Positions 52,099-60,503 of a stretch of DNA of 64,000 bases are shown here, one piece after another. Position 1 is the first letter of the stretch; each line of letters opens with the position of its first letter. A model generated the notes under the pieces. That model made no database searches, was not told the DNA's origin, and saw only the letters and a program-made list of their open reading frames with translations. Source of the DNA: JAFGBM01 sp964564915. GTDB taxonomy: Bacteria; Actinomycetota; Actinomycetes; Actinomycetales; Demequinaceae. The DNA lies in NCBI GenBank assembly GCA_964564915.1, contig CAZMCU010000001.1, forward strand, positions 18,695 through 82,694, given 5' to 3'. The position numbers and the translations under genes were made by a program.

Positions 52099-53877
52099 CT
52101 AGGTAAGACCCGCGAGCGCTGCCTGCCTCGCGAAGTCGGGAACGGATTTGACGAGCTCCTCGAAGCTGCCCTGTGCCGCGATGATTCCGTCCTGCATGAA
52201 GAAGATGCGGTCTGCATCCCTGACCGTCGAAAGCCGGTGAGCGACGACGATGGTCGTGCTTCTCCCCGAAAGTCCCTTGACCGCCTTGGTGACCGCCTCC
52301 TCCGTCTCGGTGTCAAGCGCACTTGTCGCTTCGTCCATCACAAGGACGTAGGGATCCACGTACAACGCTCGGGCGATGCCCAGTCTCTGACGCTGACCAC
52401 CGGAGAGCGCGAGTCCGCGCTCGCCCACGCGGCCGTCGATACCCTCCTTCCTGGCTTCGACCGTGGCGAGAAGTTGCGCCCTGCGGAGGGCTTCCTTCAC
52501 ACGATCGCGATCCAGGTCCTCGCTCCAACTAAGAGCAACGTTCTGAGCGATAGTCGCATCGAAGAGGGAGACCTCCTGGGGCACGTAGCCCACCCGGGCG
52601 CGCCAGGAGTCCGTAAGGTCAGTGAGGGGGGTGTCATCGATGACGATCACGCCACTCGTGGGTTCGATGAGACCAAGGATGAGGTCAATGAGGGTGGATT
52701 TGCCCGCGCCGGAGGCCCCTACGATGGCGATGGATTGCCCGAAGGGAATGGTGAGGGACACTCCCTTCACGGCTTCGTTTGTAGTACCGGGGTAGCGGAA
52801 ATCGACATCCCTGAATTCGAGGCGCTCCGGGGTGTCCGACAACGGCAGGGACGCGCGTCCACGTCGGTGCTCCGACGCCCCCTCCGAACTCCGGATCTCA
52901 TCGATAAGGGTGTGAACGTGGGGAGCGGTGGACGCCATATAGGAAAGGACGAACTGGAACCTGACCACCGATGGTGCCGTACGGAAGCCCGCGAGCCCGA
53001 AGAGGGCCACGGCCGATAGGGCGGCAGCCGATCCGCCCATAAGGTAGCCTGCCGCACCGACTAGGACGAATCCGCCTATGATCCCCGACTCCAGTACGAA
53101 TCGCGGCACCTGACCGAGGAATAGGACGATCGCTCGCGCCCGTACGGCATGCCCGCGGTTTTCCTTGACGACGGCCGCAACCTCGGAGTTCTTGTTCCTC
53201 AGCGTCAGTTCCTTCATCGCCCCGACCATCTCGGTGATCCTGCGCGCGGTCCGGATGCTGTACTCGAGGTTTGTCGCACCCGCATTTCTCGCGCGCCGGG
53301 CGATCCAGAAGTAGAGGACCGCACCGATTCCCCCGAGGTAGAGCACCGTGGCGAGAGCGATCACTGGCATCGCGATACTCATCACCGTGATGACCGCTGT
53401 AAGCGTCATCACTTCGCCGAGTATCGTCGCGCCAGGTAGCAGGAAAGTCGCAATGGTCTGGTACAGACTCGAGTCGGTGAACCGAACGATATCGGCGGAG
53501 TTCTTCTTAAGACGCTCCGTCCACGGTGCCGCCATGTAGGCATCGAAGAGACGGGAGCCGATCTCCAACTCGTATCGGGCCGCTCGACGAGTGGCCCACC
53601 GCAATAGAAGTACGGATGACACTCCCTTGGCCACCGTGAGGACGCATATCCCCACGATTGCGATGAAGATCCCGCTCTCCTCAAGTTCGCCGATCAGAGG
53701 AAGTACAACGGGATTGCCCGCGGAGAGGGGGCCCACCACCAGGGCCAGGAGCCCGAGAGCGGCGGCATCGAAGACGGCCAGGAGACCGAGACTGGTCGCG
53801 TAGATCGTCACAAAGCGCCTGGCGTCCGCCGGAAGCACCCTCAGCAGTTCCCTATACAGGGCAACGATGTCTTTCAC
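52099..53877 (-). CDS. ABC half-transporter with fused ATPase, PglK/MsbA type (copy 2)
   Basis: 592 aa, exactly as long as copy 1 and about four-fifths identical by eye without visible indels. Most differences are in the first 130 residues and in the membrane domain; the ATPase motifs (GASGAGKSTL, LSGGQRQRLGIARALY, VMDEATSALD) are the same. The ~30 bp before the start also resemble copy 1. All catalytic residues are present, so both copies look functional. Possibly the two act as homodimers on different cargo, or as a heterodimer. Confidence 0.9.
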   Translation of the reverse strand: MKDIVALYRELLRVLPADARRFVTIYATSLGLLAVFDAAALGLLALVVGPLSAGNPVVLPLIGELEESGIFIAIVGICVLTVAKGVSSVLLLRWATRRAARYELEIGSRLFDAYMAAPWTERLKKNSADIVRFTDSSLYQTIATFLLPGATILGEVMTLTAVITVMSIAMPVIALATVLYLGGIGAVLYFWIARRARNAGATNLEYSIRTARRITEMVGAMKELTLRNKNSEVAAVVKENRGHAVRARAIVLFLGQVPRFVLESGIIGGFVLVGAAGYLMGGSAAALSAVALFGLAGFRTAPSVVRFQFVLSYMASTAPHVHTLIDEIRSSEGASEHRRGRASLPLSDTPERLEFRDVDFRYPGTTNEAVKGVSLTIPFGQSIAIVGASGAGKSTLIDLILGLIEPTSGVIVIDDTPLTDLTDSWRARVGYVPQEVSLFDATIAQNVALSWSEDLDRDRVKEALRRAQLLATVEARKEGIDGRVGERGLALSGGQRQRLGIARALYVDPYVLVMDEATSALDTETEEAVTKAVKGLSGRSTTIVVAHRLSTVRDADRIFFMQDGIIAAQGSFEELVKSVPDFARQAALAGLT

Positions 53878-53907
53878 GCTAGGAGCCTCCGAGGCAAGTA
53901 GGGGGTC

Positions 53908-53930
53908 AGGTTTGGCAGTCTAGTCGACCT
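53908..53930 (-). repeat. 23-bp promoter block of ABC transporter copy 2
   Basis: Identical to 46726-46748; includes the TAGACT box on the minus strand. Confidence 0.8.
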
Positions 53931-53963
53931 CGCACCTGCGCCTGCTGGGGTCCCCGACCCCCA

Positions 53964-54950
53964 CTAGAGGGTGACAGAGACACCCGTTCGAGCCGACTCC
54001 AGCGCGGCGCCGACCACCCGAACGGTCGCAAGCCCCTCCCGCATTGTCACGAATCCGCTCTCCTTGCCCAGCACCGCGTCGCGGAAGGCTTCATGCTCCT
54101 TCTGCAGTGGCTCCGGCTTAGGGATCGCAAACCGCACAACGTCACCTTCGCTCACTCCTCGGAATCCCGCGATCGCGTCCCACGTTGTCGCGACCGTGCC
54201 GTTGGCGAAGAAGGTAAGGTCGGCCGTCAACGTGTCGGCCACGAATGTGCCCCGCTCGCCCGTCACGACCGTGAGACGCTCCTTCATAGGCGAGAGCCAG
54301 TTCACGAGGTGATTCGCGACCACATCGTTGGCAAACCGTCCCGTGATGGATACCAGGTCCTCGTGCTCACGTCCACTCCGGTGCGCTACCTGGGCGGAGA
54401 CGATCGCATAGATCGACTGCGTGACCCAGGCGGCAAGATCGATGTCGTGGGGGGCAAGGTCTCGCACCACCCCGACGTCGGCGATGCGAGCGGGAAAGGG
54501 CCCCTGGCGACGAGTCGCAATCTGGTAAATGTCACCGAGATCTCCCGCCTCAAGTCGAGATCGAAGGCTCTGGACCGCAGGGTTGTAACGCTCAATATGA
54601 CCGACGCCGCCGATCAGACCTGCCGACTCGAAAGCCTCGGCGATACGTTCTGCTGACTCGACATCGGGCCCGAGAGGCTTCTCGACGAGGGCATGAACAC
54701 CCGCCTCCGCAAACGCCAATGCGACTTCTTCGTGAAAGCTCGTTGGCACGGCGATTGTCACGTAGTCCACGCCGACCGCTATCAATTCTCGAATCCCGGG
54801 CAGCACATCCAATCCGCCAGAGACGTTGTGGACGTCTCCACCCGGATCGGCTACGCCAACAAGATCGACCCCCTCCAGACCTCGAAGAACGCGCGCGTGG
54901 TGTCGACCCATGCTGCCTAAACCGATGAGGCCAGCACGCAAGTTCGCCAT
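53964..54950 (-). CDS. Gfo/Idh/MocA oxidoreductase, probable UDP-GlcNAcA 3-dehydrogenase (WbpB/WlbA-like)
   Basis: 328 aa. Rossmann start GLIGLGSMGRHHARVL, EKP motif ALVEKPLGPD with the catalytic Lys, GGVGHIERYNPAVQ and VVRDLAPHDIDLAAWVT (His of the active site). It would oxidise C-3 of the uronic acid and is followed in the pathway by the aminotransferase encoded just upstream, whose stop overlaps this ATG (TAATG). Aminotransferase, oxidoreductase and N-acyltransferase genes adjoin each other, as in the ManNAc3NAcA pathway of Pseudomonas and Bordetella. Confidence 0.85.
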   Translation of the reverse strand: MANLRAGLIGLGSMGRHHARVLRGLEGVDLVGVADPGGDVHNVSGGLDVLPGIRELIAVGVDYVTIAVPTSFHEEVALAFAEAGVHALVEKPLGPDVESAERIAEAFESAGLIGGVGHIERYNPAVQSLRSRLEAGDLGDIYQIATRRQGPFPARIADVGVVRDLAPHDIDLAAWVTQSIYAIVSAQVAHRSGREHEDLVSITGRFANDVVANHLVNWLSPMKERLTVVTGERGTFVADTLTADLTFFANGTVATTWDAIAGFRGVSEGDVVRFAIPKPEPLQKEHEAFRDAVLGKESGFVTMREGLATVRVVGAALESARTGVSVTL

Positions 54951-56041
54951 TACGCACCCGCCTTCGCAACAGTATTGACCGCCTGAACCACTCTCTCGAC
55001 ATCCTCCGCCGAGAGCGAAGGGTGAACGGGTAAAGAAAGCACCTCCTGTGTCGCGATCTTCGTGACGGGGAGGTCGGCCTCCAGGTTGAACGATGGAAGT
55101 TCGTGGTTGGGGATGGGGTAGTAAACCCCTGTTCCCACTCCGTACTCCTCGATTAGCGTCTTCGCGAATCCGTCCCTGTCCTCCGCAACACGAATCGTAT
55201 ATTGGTGGTACACGTGTGTCGCCTTGGGATGAATTGGAGGCACGATCACGCCCTCAAGTCGGGAGTCGAAAATCGCGGCGATTTCGCGCCTTCGAGCCGT
55301 CCAAGCGGGCAACTTGCCCAATTGAACTCGCCCGATTGCCGCATGGACGTCCGTCATACGGGCGTTGAAGCCGATGACCTCGTTCTCATAGCGCCGCTCC
55401 ATCCCCTGGTTGCGGAGGAGTCTCATCATTCGAGCTATCTCAGGAGTGGCGCAACTAACCATGCCCCCTTCTCCCGACATCATGTTCTTCGTTGGGTAAA
55501 GACTAAACATCGCAAACGATCCAAATGATCCGACTGGCGAACCGTCCCACATGGCCCCGTGCGCCTGCGCGGCATCTTCAAGTAGCATGACTTCGTACTT
55601 CTCTGCAAGCGCTTGAAATCGATCCATGTCTGCGGGTTGGCCGTAAAGGTGGACGGGCATGATTCCGCGAGTCTTGGAGGTGATAGCCGCCTCCGCGGCG
55701 TCCGGGTCCATGCAGAAAGTCTCAGGCTCAATATCGATGAATACCGGGGTCGCCCCACACAAGGCGACAGAGTTGGCTGTCGCAGCGAAGGTGAAAGAAG
55801 GAACGAGGACTTCGTCTCCCGGTCCAATTCCTGCGGCCAGCAAGCCTAGGTGCAGTCCGGCGGTCCCGGATGACACGGCGACACACGTCCTACCCCCGAC
55901 GAGTTCATCGGCGAACTCTTTCTCGAACGCCGCGACCTCGGGACCCTGGGCGACCATCCCGGAGCGTAGGACGCGGTCCACCGCATCCCGCTCCTCCTCG
56001 CCGATGATGGGCTTTGCCGCGGGAATCGTCTGCTGATCCAT
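54950..56041 (-). CDS. DegT/DnrJ/EryC1 aminotransferase, probable UDP-3-keto-GlcNAcA aminotransferase (WbpE-like)
   Basis: 363 aa. PLP-dependent sugar aminotransferase. Motifs: IPAAKPIIGEEERDAVDRVL, SSGTAGLHLGLLAAGIGPGD, LPSFTFAATANSV-type segment (VLVPSFTFAATANSVAL), LLEDAAQAHGA, FSLYPTKNMMSGEGGMV with the PLP Lys in PTKN, and VYHQYTIRV. It would install the 3-amino group. ATG 56041 has GAGAGG upstream. It lies between the acyltransferase and oxidoreductase genes in one direction. Confidence 0.88.
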   Translation of the reverse strand: MDQQTIPAAKPIIGEEERDAVDRVLRSGMVAQGPEVAAFEKEFADELVGGRTCVAVSSGTAGLHLGLLAAGIGPGDEVLVPSFTFAATANSVALCGATPVFIDIEPETFCMDPDAAEAAITSKTRGIMPVHLYGQPADMDRFQALAEKYEVMLLEDAAQAHGAMWDGSPVGSFGSFAMFSLYPTKNMMSGEGGMVSCATPEIARMMRLLRNQGMERRYENEVIGFNARMTDVHAAIGRVQLGKLPAWTARRREIAAIFDSRLEGVIVPPIHPKATHVYHQYTIRVAEDRDGFAKTLIEEYGVGTGVYYPIPNHELPSFNLEADLPVTKIATQEVLSLPVHPSLSAEDVERVVQAVNTVAKAGA

Positions 56042-56076
56042 GGTTCTCGACCTCTCTTAGTTCCTAAAGGGATTCC

Positions 56077-56667
56077 CTATAGCGGTGTCAACCTGCCGTC
56101 GGACTCCTCGTAAAGCCGTCCGGTCTGTGGGCAACGCCACGTTCCAGCGACATCCGCAACCAGCCGGAGGCCCGCCTCTCCCACCCATCCGACTCTCCGC
56201 GCGGGTACCCCGACAACAAGAGCGAAATCCGGAACATCACGGGTTACGACAGCGCCTGCCGCAACCGTCGCCCAGCGACCGATCGCTACTGGGGCAACGC
56301 ACACAACCCGCGCACCGATGGACGCACCATCTCCGATGGTCACCCCTACGTGCTCCCAGTCCGAAGCGGATTTCGGGGTGCCGTCGGGATTCACGGCCCT
56401 CGGGAACTCGTCGTTAGTCAATACGGCGGCAGGACCAATAAACACGCCGATCCCCAATCGCGCTGGCTCATATACGAGGGCGTAATTCTGAATCTTGCTG
56501 TTGTCACCAATCGTTACGCCGGTGCCGACGTAGGCACCGCGACCCACAACGCAATTTGCGCCGAGCACGGCTCCCTCGCGGATTTGGGCGAGATGCCAGA
56601 TGGAACTGCCCTCCCCGATCATCGCGCCAGGGTCAACATCCGCACTCTCAGCGATCCTCGTTCCCAT
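56077..56667 (-). CDS. left-handed beta-helix acyltransferase, probable UDP-3-amino N-acetyltransferase (WbpD/WlbB-like)
   Basis: 196 aa hexapeptide-repeat protein. Repeats such as VDPGAMIGEGSSIWHLAQIR, VLGANCVVGRGAYVGTGVTI and VTIGDGASIGARVVC run along the chain, with the active-site Asn in IQNYALVYEPAR, as in WbpD-type enzymes. It would acetylate the 3-amino group of the diamino uronic acid. ATG 56667 lies 6 nt after TACTGT, so it is the first gene of a leaderless acyltransferase-aminotransferase-oxidoreductase unit. Confidence 0.86.
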   Translation of the reverse strand: MGTRIAESADVDPGAMIGEGSSIWHLAQIREGAVLGANCVVGRGAYVGTGVTIGDNSKIQNYALVYEPARLGIGVFIGPAAVLTNDEFPRAVNPDGTPKSASDWEHVGVTIGDGASIGARVVCVAPVAIGRWATVAAGAVVTRDVPDFALVVGVPARRVGWVGEAGLRLVADVAGTWRCPQTGRLYEESDGRLTPL

Positions 56668-56673
56668 GCGCCG

Positions 56674-56679
56674 ACAGTA
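56674..56679 (-). promoter_or_regulatory. -10 box, leaderless promoter of the diamino-uronate unit
   Basis: TACTGT on the minus strand, 6 nt before ATG 56667. Confidence 0.5.
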
Positions 56680-56818
56680 CCTCAAGCCTCCATGCCGCGC
56701 GGGTGACCAAAGTCATTAGTAACGAGCGGCAAGCGAGGGTTACCGAACGACACCTCTCGATCTCACACGACTTGCCAAAGGTAGCCTCCAGGCAGATGCA
56801 ATAAGATACGGGAACTAG

Positions 56819-56838
56819 GTCATCTGAGGATGACTTTT
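56819..56838 (+). terminator. hairpin with T-tract in the leader at 56819
   Basis: GTCATC, loop TGAG, GATGAC, then TTTT. It looks like a small intrinsic terminator ~95 nt before the glycosyltransferase start, so it could attenuate this operon. The stem has only 6 bp. Confidence 0.4.
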
Positions 56839-56932
56839 GTCGCGATCCTTCGAAAACGAGAGTGGTGGGACGGTTGCCAGAAGATGCCGTTGGCGCTCTC
56901 GTCGGACTTCTCCTCAGCCCCGGAGACCCTAC

Positions 56933-58198
56933 ATGAAACCCGATACGAAGGGGGGAGGCGTCTTGACCCGCTTCCTTCGCGCCCTATCGACGATGCGAAG
57001 TACGCTTCTCATCGTGCAGGCGTGCCAACGCACGGCGTTGCGGATGAGTTACTGGGCGCATCGGCTTACCACGGGTCGTTCTAGACGGGATTCGATCTCT
57101 TGGGTGGTCGGTCCTGACGATGTCGCTTCGATGGTGGTCCAGATCGCGAGCGCGATATCCAATTCCTACTCGGTGAGCTTCTCCCAGAATCCTTCCTACG
57201 CGTATGCGTATGACCACCGTTGCCACACACGAGACTCCTCTCCTTTGCGCTGGATCGAGAGGATCTTCGTCGGACCAATCTTGCTTGGACGCCTCATGAA
57301 CAGGGCGCGCGGTTTCCTTTATGTTGGGGACACTGGATTTCTCCTTCATGGTAAGGATCAGCGAGCCTTCGAGTTCGCCTATTTAAAGAAACACTCGCGG
57401 ATGGTCGTCTGCTACTGGTGTGGTTCGGATATCCGTTCGACCCGACGCATGCATGAGCTCGAAGCAGCGACGGACCTGCCCAACATCTCCACCTACATTC
57501 GCTTCCAGAATCCTCGTCTCGAAACCGACGGATGGGAGAGGATCAAGGCGAAAATCGCTGCAGTCGCAGACCGGTACGCGGATGCGATGTTCAGCAACTC
57601 CGTCGATCATCTGAGTTACCTCACCCGGCCAACGGAGCCGTTCCTCTACTTCTTCTCCGACGAAGACATCGTCGAGCGAGACAAGTTCAACGACCTATCG
57701 TGTCCGGTCATCGTGCACGCATCTTCCTCTCCCATAATTAAGGGAACGCCGCTCGTCCGCGCGGCGATCGCACTTTTACGCTCACAGGGGTACGAGTTCG
57801 AGTACGTGGAACTAATCGGAGTCTCAAACGCGGAGGTGAAAAGGCAACTTGCGCGCGCCCACATATCGCTCAATCAGTTTTACGGCTTTTCCCCCGCGGT
57901 TTTTGGGGCGGAGTCTCTTGCTGCGGGATGCGCCGTCATGATGAGCGCAGACCCTGCCATCGAAACTGACCTTCCTCCGGAGTCAAGTGAAGCTTGGCTC
58001 GTCACAAAGCACCACCAGGTGTACGAGAACCTTCGGCTTCTTCTTGACGAACCCCACCGGATCGAGCCTTTAGCTCGCCGCGGCCAAGCGTGGGCGCGGG
58101 AATATGCCTCCCAGACCGGTGCCGGAGAGAAACTGAATCGTGTCTTAAACGCAGTCCTCGATGGGACCTACGAACCATTTACGGGCCACCATGGCTAA
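56933..58198 (+). CDS. glycosyltransferase-like protein, GT-B fold
   Basis: About 421 aa. No closely matching family was recognised. The second half has IVHASSSPIIKGTPLVRAAI, VELIGVSNAEVKRQLARAHI and LNQFYGFSPAVFGAESLAAG, the order of a GT4 nucleotide-binding domain with the E-x7-E region reduced. The first half has CYWCGSDIRSTRRMHELEAA. ATG 56933 has GGAG about eight bases upstream; an earlier frame to 56837 is less likely. It overlaps the next gene by 8 bp. The stretch is visibly less GC-rich than its neighbours, with T-rich runs. Confidence 0.72.
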   Translation: MKPDTKGGGVLTRFLRALSTMRSTLLIVQACQRTALRMSYWAHRLTTGRSRRDSISWVVGPDDVASMVVQIASAISNSYSVSFSQNPSYAYAYDHRCHTRDSSPLRWIERIFVGPILLGRLMNRARGFLYVGDTGFLLHGKDQRAFEFAYLKKHSRMVVCYWCGSDIRSTRRMHELEAATDLPNISTYIRFQNPRLETDGWERIKAKIAAVADRYADAMFSNSVDHLSYLTRPTEPFLYFFSDEDIVERDKFNDLSCPVIVHASSSPIIKGTPLVRAAIALLRSQGYEFEYVELIGVSNAEVKRQLARAHISLNQFYGFSPAVFGAESLAAGCAVMMSADPAIETDLPPESSEAWLVTKHHQVYENLRLLLDEPHRIEPLARRGQAWAREYASQTGAGEKLNRVLNAVLDGTYEPFTGHHG

Positions 58199-59561
58199 GC
58201 GGATTCTCGTCGTCGGCTACGGAATCGCCGGGAAGACCCTGGCGGAGGACCTCGTTCGCCACGGCGCGGAAGTTACGGGATTTCTCGACGACGCCTCTAC
58301 GGAACCCAAGATCCTCGGCCGCCTAGACCAGGTGAACGAGGTCATCGACAAGCACCACATCGATCTCGTTTACTTCGCGATTCCAACCGCAAAGGCTCCC
58401 ACTGTTCGCGAGTTCATCCGCTCCATTCAATCGACGTCCGTCGAAATCGCGATCGTTCCGAGGACCTACGACATCATCAGCAAGGACACGGTCGACATCA
58501 GCGATCTCACGGATGTCGACGTGCTCGACCTCGTCGGACGGGAACCGGTCCGACACGAACTTGAGAGTTCGCGTGCGTTCCTTGCGGGAAAACGCGCGAT
58601 GATCACCGGCGCGGCGGGGTCGATTGGCTCCCGACTCAGCCGCCAGATCGCTCGACTCGGTGTCGAACACGTTCTCTGCGTCGACTGGTGGGAGAACGGG
58701 ATGTTCTACCTTGGGCACGAAATGGCGAAGAGTAACAACGTTTCTCTCAAGATTGCCGATATAAAGAGCACTGAACACATGAAGCAACTCTTCGACGAGT
58801 CCGCTCCCGAAATCGTCTTCCACGCGGCCGCGTACAAACACGTCCCCCTCATGCAAGAGAATCCGATTGAGGCCATCAATAACAACGTCTGGGGAAGCCT
58901 CAACCTCATGAGGCTCGCGATCGACCACGGGGTGAAGGCGTTCGTTTACGTCTCGACCGACAAAGCCGTAAACCCCGTAAACGTCATGGGAGCAACCAAG
59001 AGAATCGGCGAAATGCTCATGGAGACATTGGCCGCAAACGGGGCCGGCACCCGTTTCAGTGCGGTTCGCTTCGGCAACGTCATCGAGAGCCACGGCAGCG
59101 TGATGGAAATCTTCCGTTCTCAAATCGCGAAACGGCAACCCCTCACCGTCACCGACCCCGAGGTCACCCGATTCTTCATGACCATCGACGAAGCCAGCCA
59201 ACTCATTATCCAATCGGCAGCTTTGGGGACAGCCAGCGACATCTTCGTGCTCGATATGGGTGAACCCGTGAAGATTCTCGACCTCGCGACGAGTCTTCTT
59301 CGCGCCGCAAGGGCAGACCTTGGGATCGAGATCACGGGCCTTCGACCCGGCGAGAAGCTCCACGAGGAGTTGACTTACGAGCCGGACAAAGTTGTGAAGA
59401 CAGCCAACCAGAAGATCTTTGTCCTTAGGGGAGAGAAGGACTTTGATAAGTCCGCATTCCTACGCTCCGTCGAGGACCTGCTGGAACGCTCACGTTCCTA
59501 TCGCTTATCGGCAGACGAGGCCGTAGCCTGGTTACGAAACGCAGGCTTTGCGATTCAATGA
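58191..59561 (+). CDS. UDP-GlcNAc 4,6-dehydratase-like SDR (CapD/FlaA1/WbpM family, soluble form)
   Basis: 456 aa. The N-terminal CoA-binding-like Rossmann domain starts ILVVGYGIAGKTLAEDL; the SDR domain begins MITGAAGSIGSRLSRQIA, then FHAAAYKHVPLMQENP, VSTDKAVNPVNVMGATKRIG with Met in place of the active-site Tyr and the usual Lys, and VRFGNVIESHGSVMEIF. These are family features. The four N-terminal membrane helices of WbpM are missing. It would make UDP-4-keto-6-deoxy-HexNAc. It overlaps the preceding gene by 8 bp and the next by ATGA. Confidence 0.9.
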   Translation: MAKRILVVGYGIAGKTLAEDLVRHGAEVTGFLDDASTEPKILGRLDQVNEVIDKHHIDLVYFAIPTAKAPTVREFIRSIQSTSVEIAIVPRTYDIISKDTVDISDLTDVDVLDLVGREPVRHELESSRAFLAGKRAMITGAAGSIGSRLSRQIARLGVEHVLCVDWWENGMFYLGHEMAKSNNVSLKIADIKSTEHMKQLFDESAPEIVFHAAAYKHVPLMQENPIEAINNNVWGSLNLMRLAIDHGVKAFVYVSTDKAVNPVNVMGATKRIGEMLMETLAANGAGTRFSAVRFGNVIESHGSVMEIFRSQIAKRQPLTVTDPEVTRFFMTIDEASQLIIQSAALGTASDIFVLDMGEPVKILDLATSLLRAARADLGIEITGLRPGEKLHEELTYEPDKVVKTANQKIFVLRGEKDFDKSAFLRSVEDLLERSRSYRLSADEAVAWLRNAGFAIQ

Positions 59562-60424
59562 CACAGCAAAGGATTTCTCTTCTTCTAACCGGAGCGCACG
59601 GAGCCATCGGGAGCACGTTCCGGGCTCGTTGGTCTGCGCAGTACGCTGGCCCGACCGTCGCCGTGGTGCAACCGGGAATCGGAGAGCAACTTCTCCCGGG
59701 CGATGTGGCCGTCGACCTCGCGATCCCCGGGGCACTTGCTGATCTGGTCGTCTCACTTCGCCCCCAAGTGATCGTGCACCTCGCGGCCATTACAGGAAGC
59801 GCTTGTGAGGCGGATCGGGAACTGGCCGAGGCTGTTAACGTTCGCGCGGTTAAGACCTTGGCTCAGGCGGCAGCAAACGTCGGGACGAGTCGCATCGTCT
59901 TCGCTTCCACTGCGGGGGTATATGGCGACCAGCGGCAGCGGCGAGTAAAGGAGACGGAGGATCCTGAGCCGCCCTCCTTCTATGGCCAAACGAAACTCGA
60001 AGCAGAATACGCGCTTGCGTCCGCTCTTGAATCAAGTGAGACAACACAGGCCATTGCGTTGAGAATATTCAACGTGTTCGGTCCAGCGTTTCCAAGTTCC
60101 CTGGTTTCCCGCCTCGCCGAGTCCACACCGAACCACCCCGTTACCGTCAACGGACTCGATCGATTCGTGCGCGACTACGTCCATGTCGAGGATGTCGCTG
60201 CGGCTCTGTATCTCAGCACGACCACCGAACTTTCAGGGACGATGACGACAGTCAACATTGGCAGAGGCATTCCGATTAGCAACCGAGAACTCATTTCTGC
60301 GCTTGAAAGGGTTCAACCGGTCCACGTGATTGTCGGCGACGAGCGCTCAAGTTACAGTTGCGCAGACACTACTCTCGCCCACGAAACACTCGGTTTCTCG
60401 GCGACCCGCGGCCTCACCGACTAA
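59558..60424 (+). CDS. NAD-dependent epimerase/dehydratase, candidate 4-keto reductase
   Basis: 288 aa extended SDR. Rossmann motif LLLTGAHGAIGSTF, HLAAITGSACEAD, ASTAGVYGDQ, and active-site FYGQTKLEAEYAL (YxxxK), then RIFNVFGPAFPS and VRDYVHVEDVAAAL. Coupled to the 4,6-dehydratase gene by ATGA, so it probably reduces the 4-keto product to UDP-QuiNAc or UDP-FucNAc (WbpV/WbpK-like). The direction of reduction cannot be read. Confidence 0.85.
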   Translation: MTQQRISLLLTGAHGAIGSTFRARWSAQYAGPTVAVVQPGIGEQLLPGDVAVDLAIPGALADLVVSLRPQVIVHLAAITGSACEADRELAEAVNVRAVKTLAQAAANVGTSRIVFASTAGVYGDQRQRRVKETEDPEPPSFYGQTKLEAEYALASALESSETTQAIALRIFNVFGPAFPSSLVSRLAESTPNHPVTVNGLDRFVRDYVHVEDVAAALYLSTTTELSGTMTTVNIGRGIPISNRELISALERVQPVHVIVGDERSSYSCADTTLAHETLGFSATRGLTD

Positions 60425-60503
60425 CGCCACCGCCACTACCTTGACGTTGAATCCAGGTACTTCCCTCCAAGGCTCACTCAAAGGTCGTGTCGCACCTCAA
60501 GCC

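Larger units (their letters stand above)
56668..56932. other. intergenic region before the glycosyltransferase gene
   Basis: 265 bp with no supported gene. It contains the minus-strand promoter at 56674, a TAAGAT hexamer near 56801 that may be a plus-strand -10 box, and the hairpin at 56819 in the leader. Confidence 0.5.
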
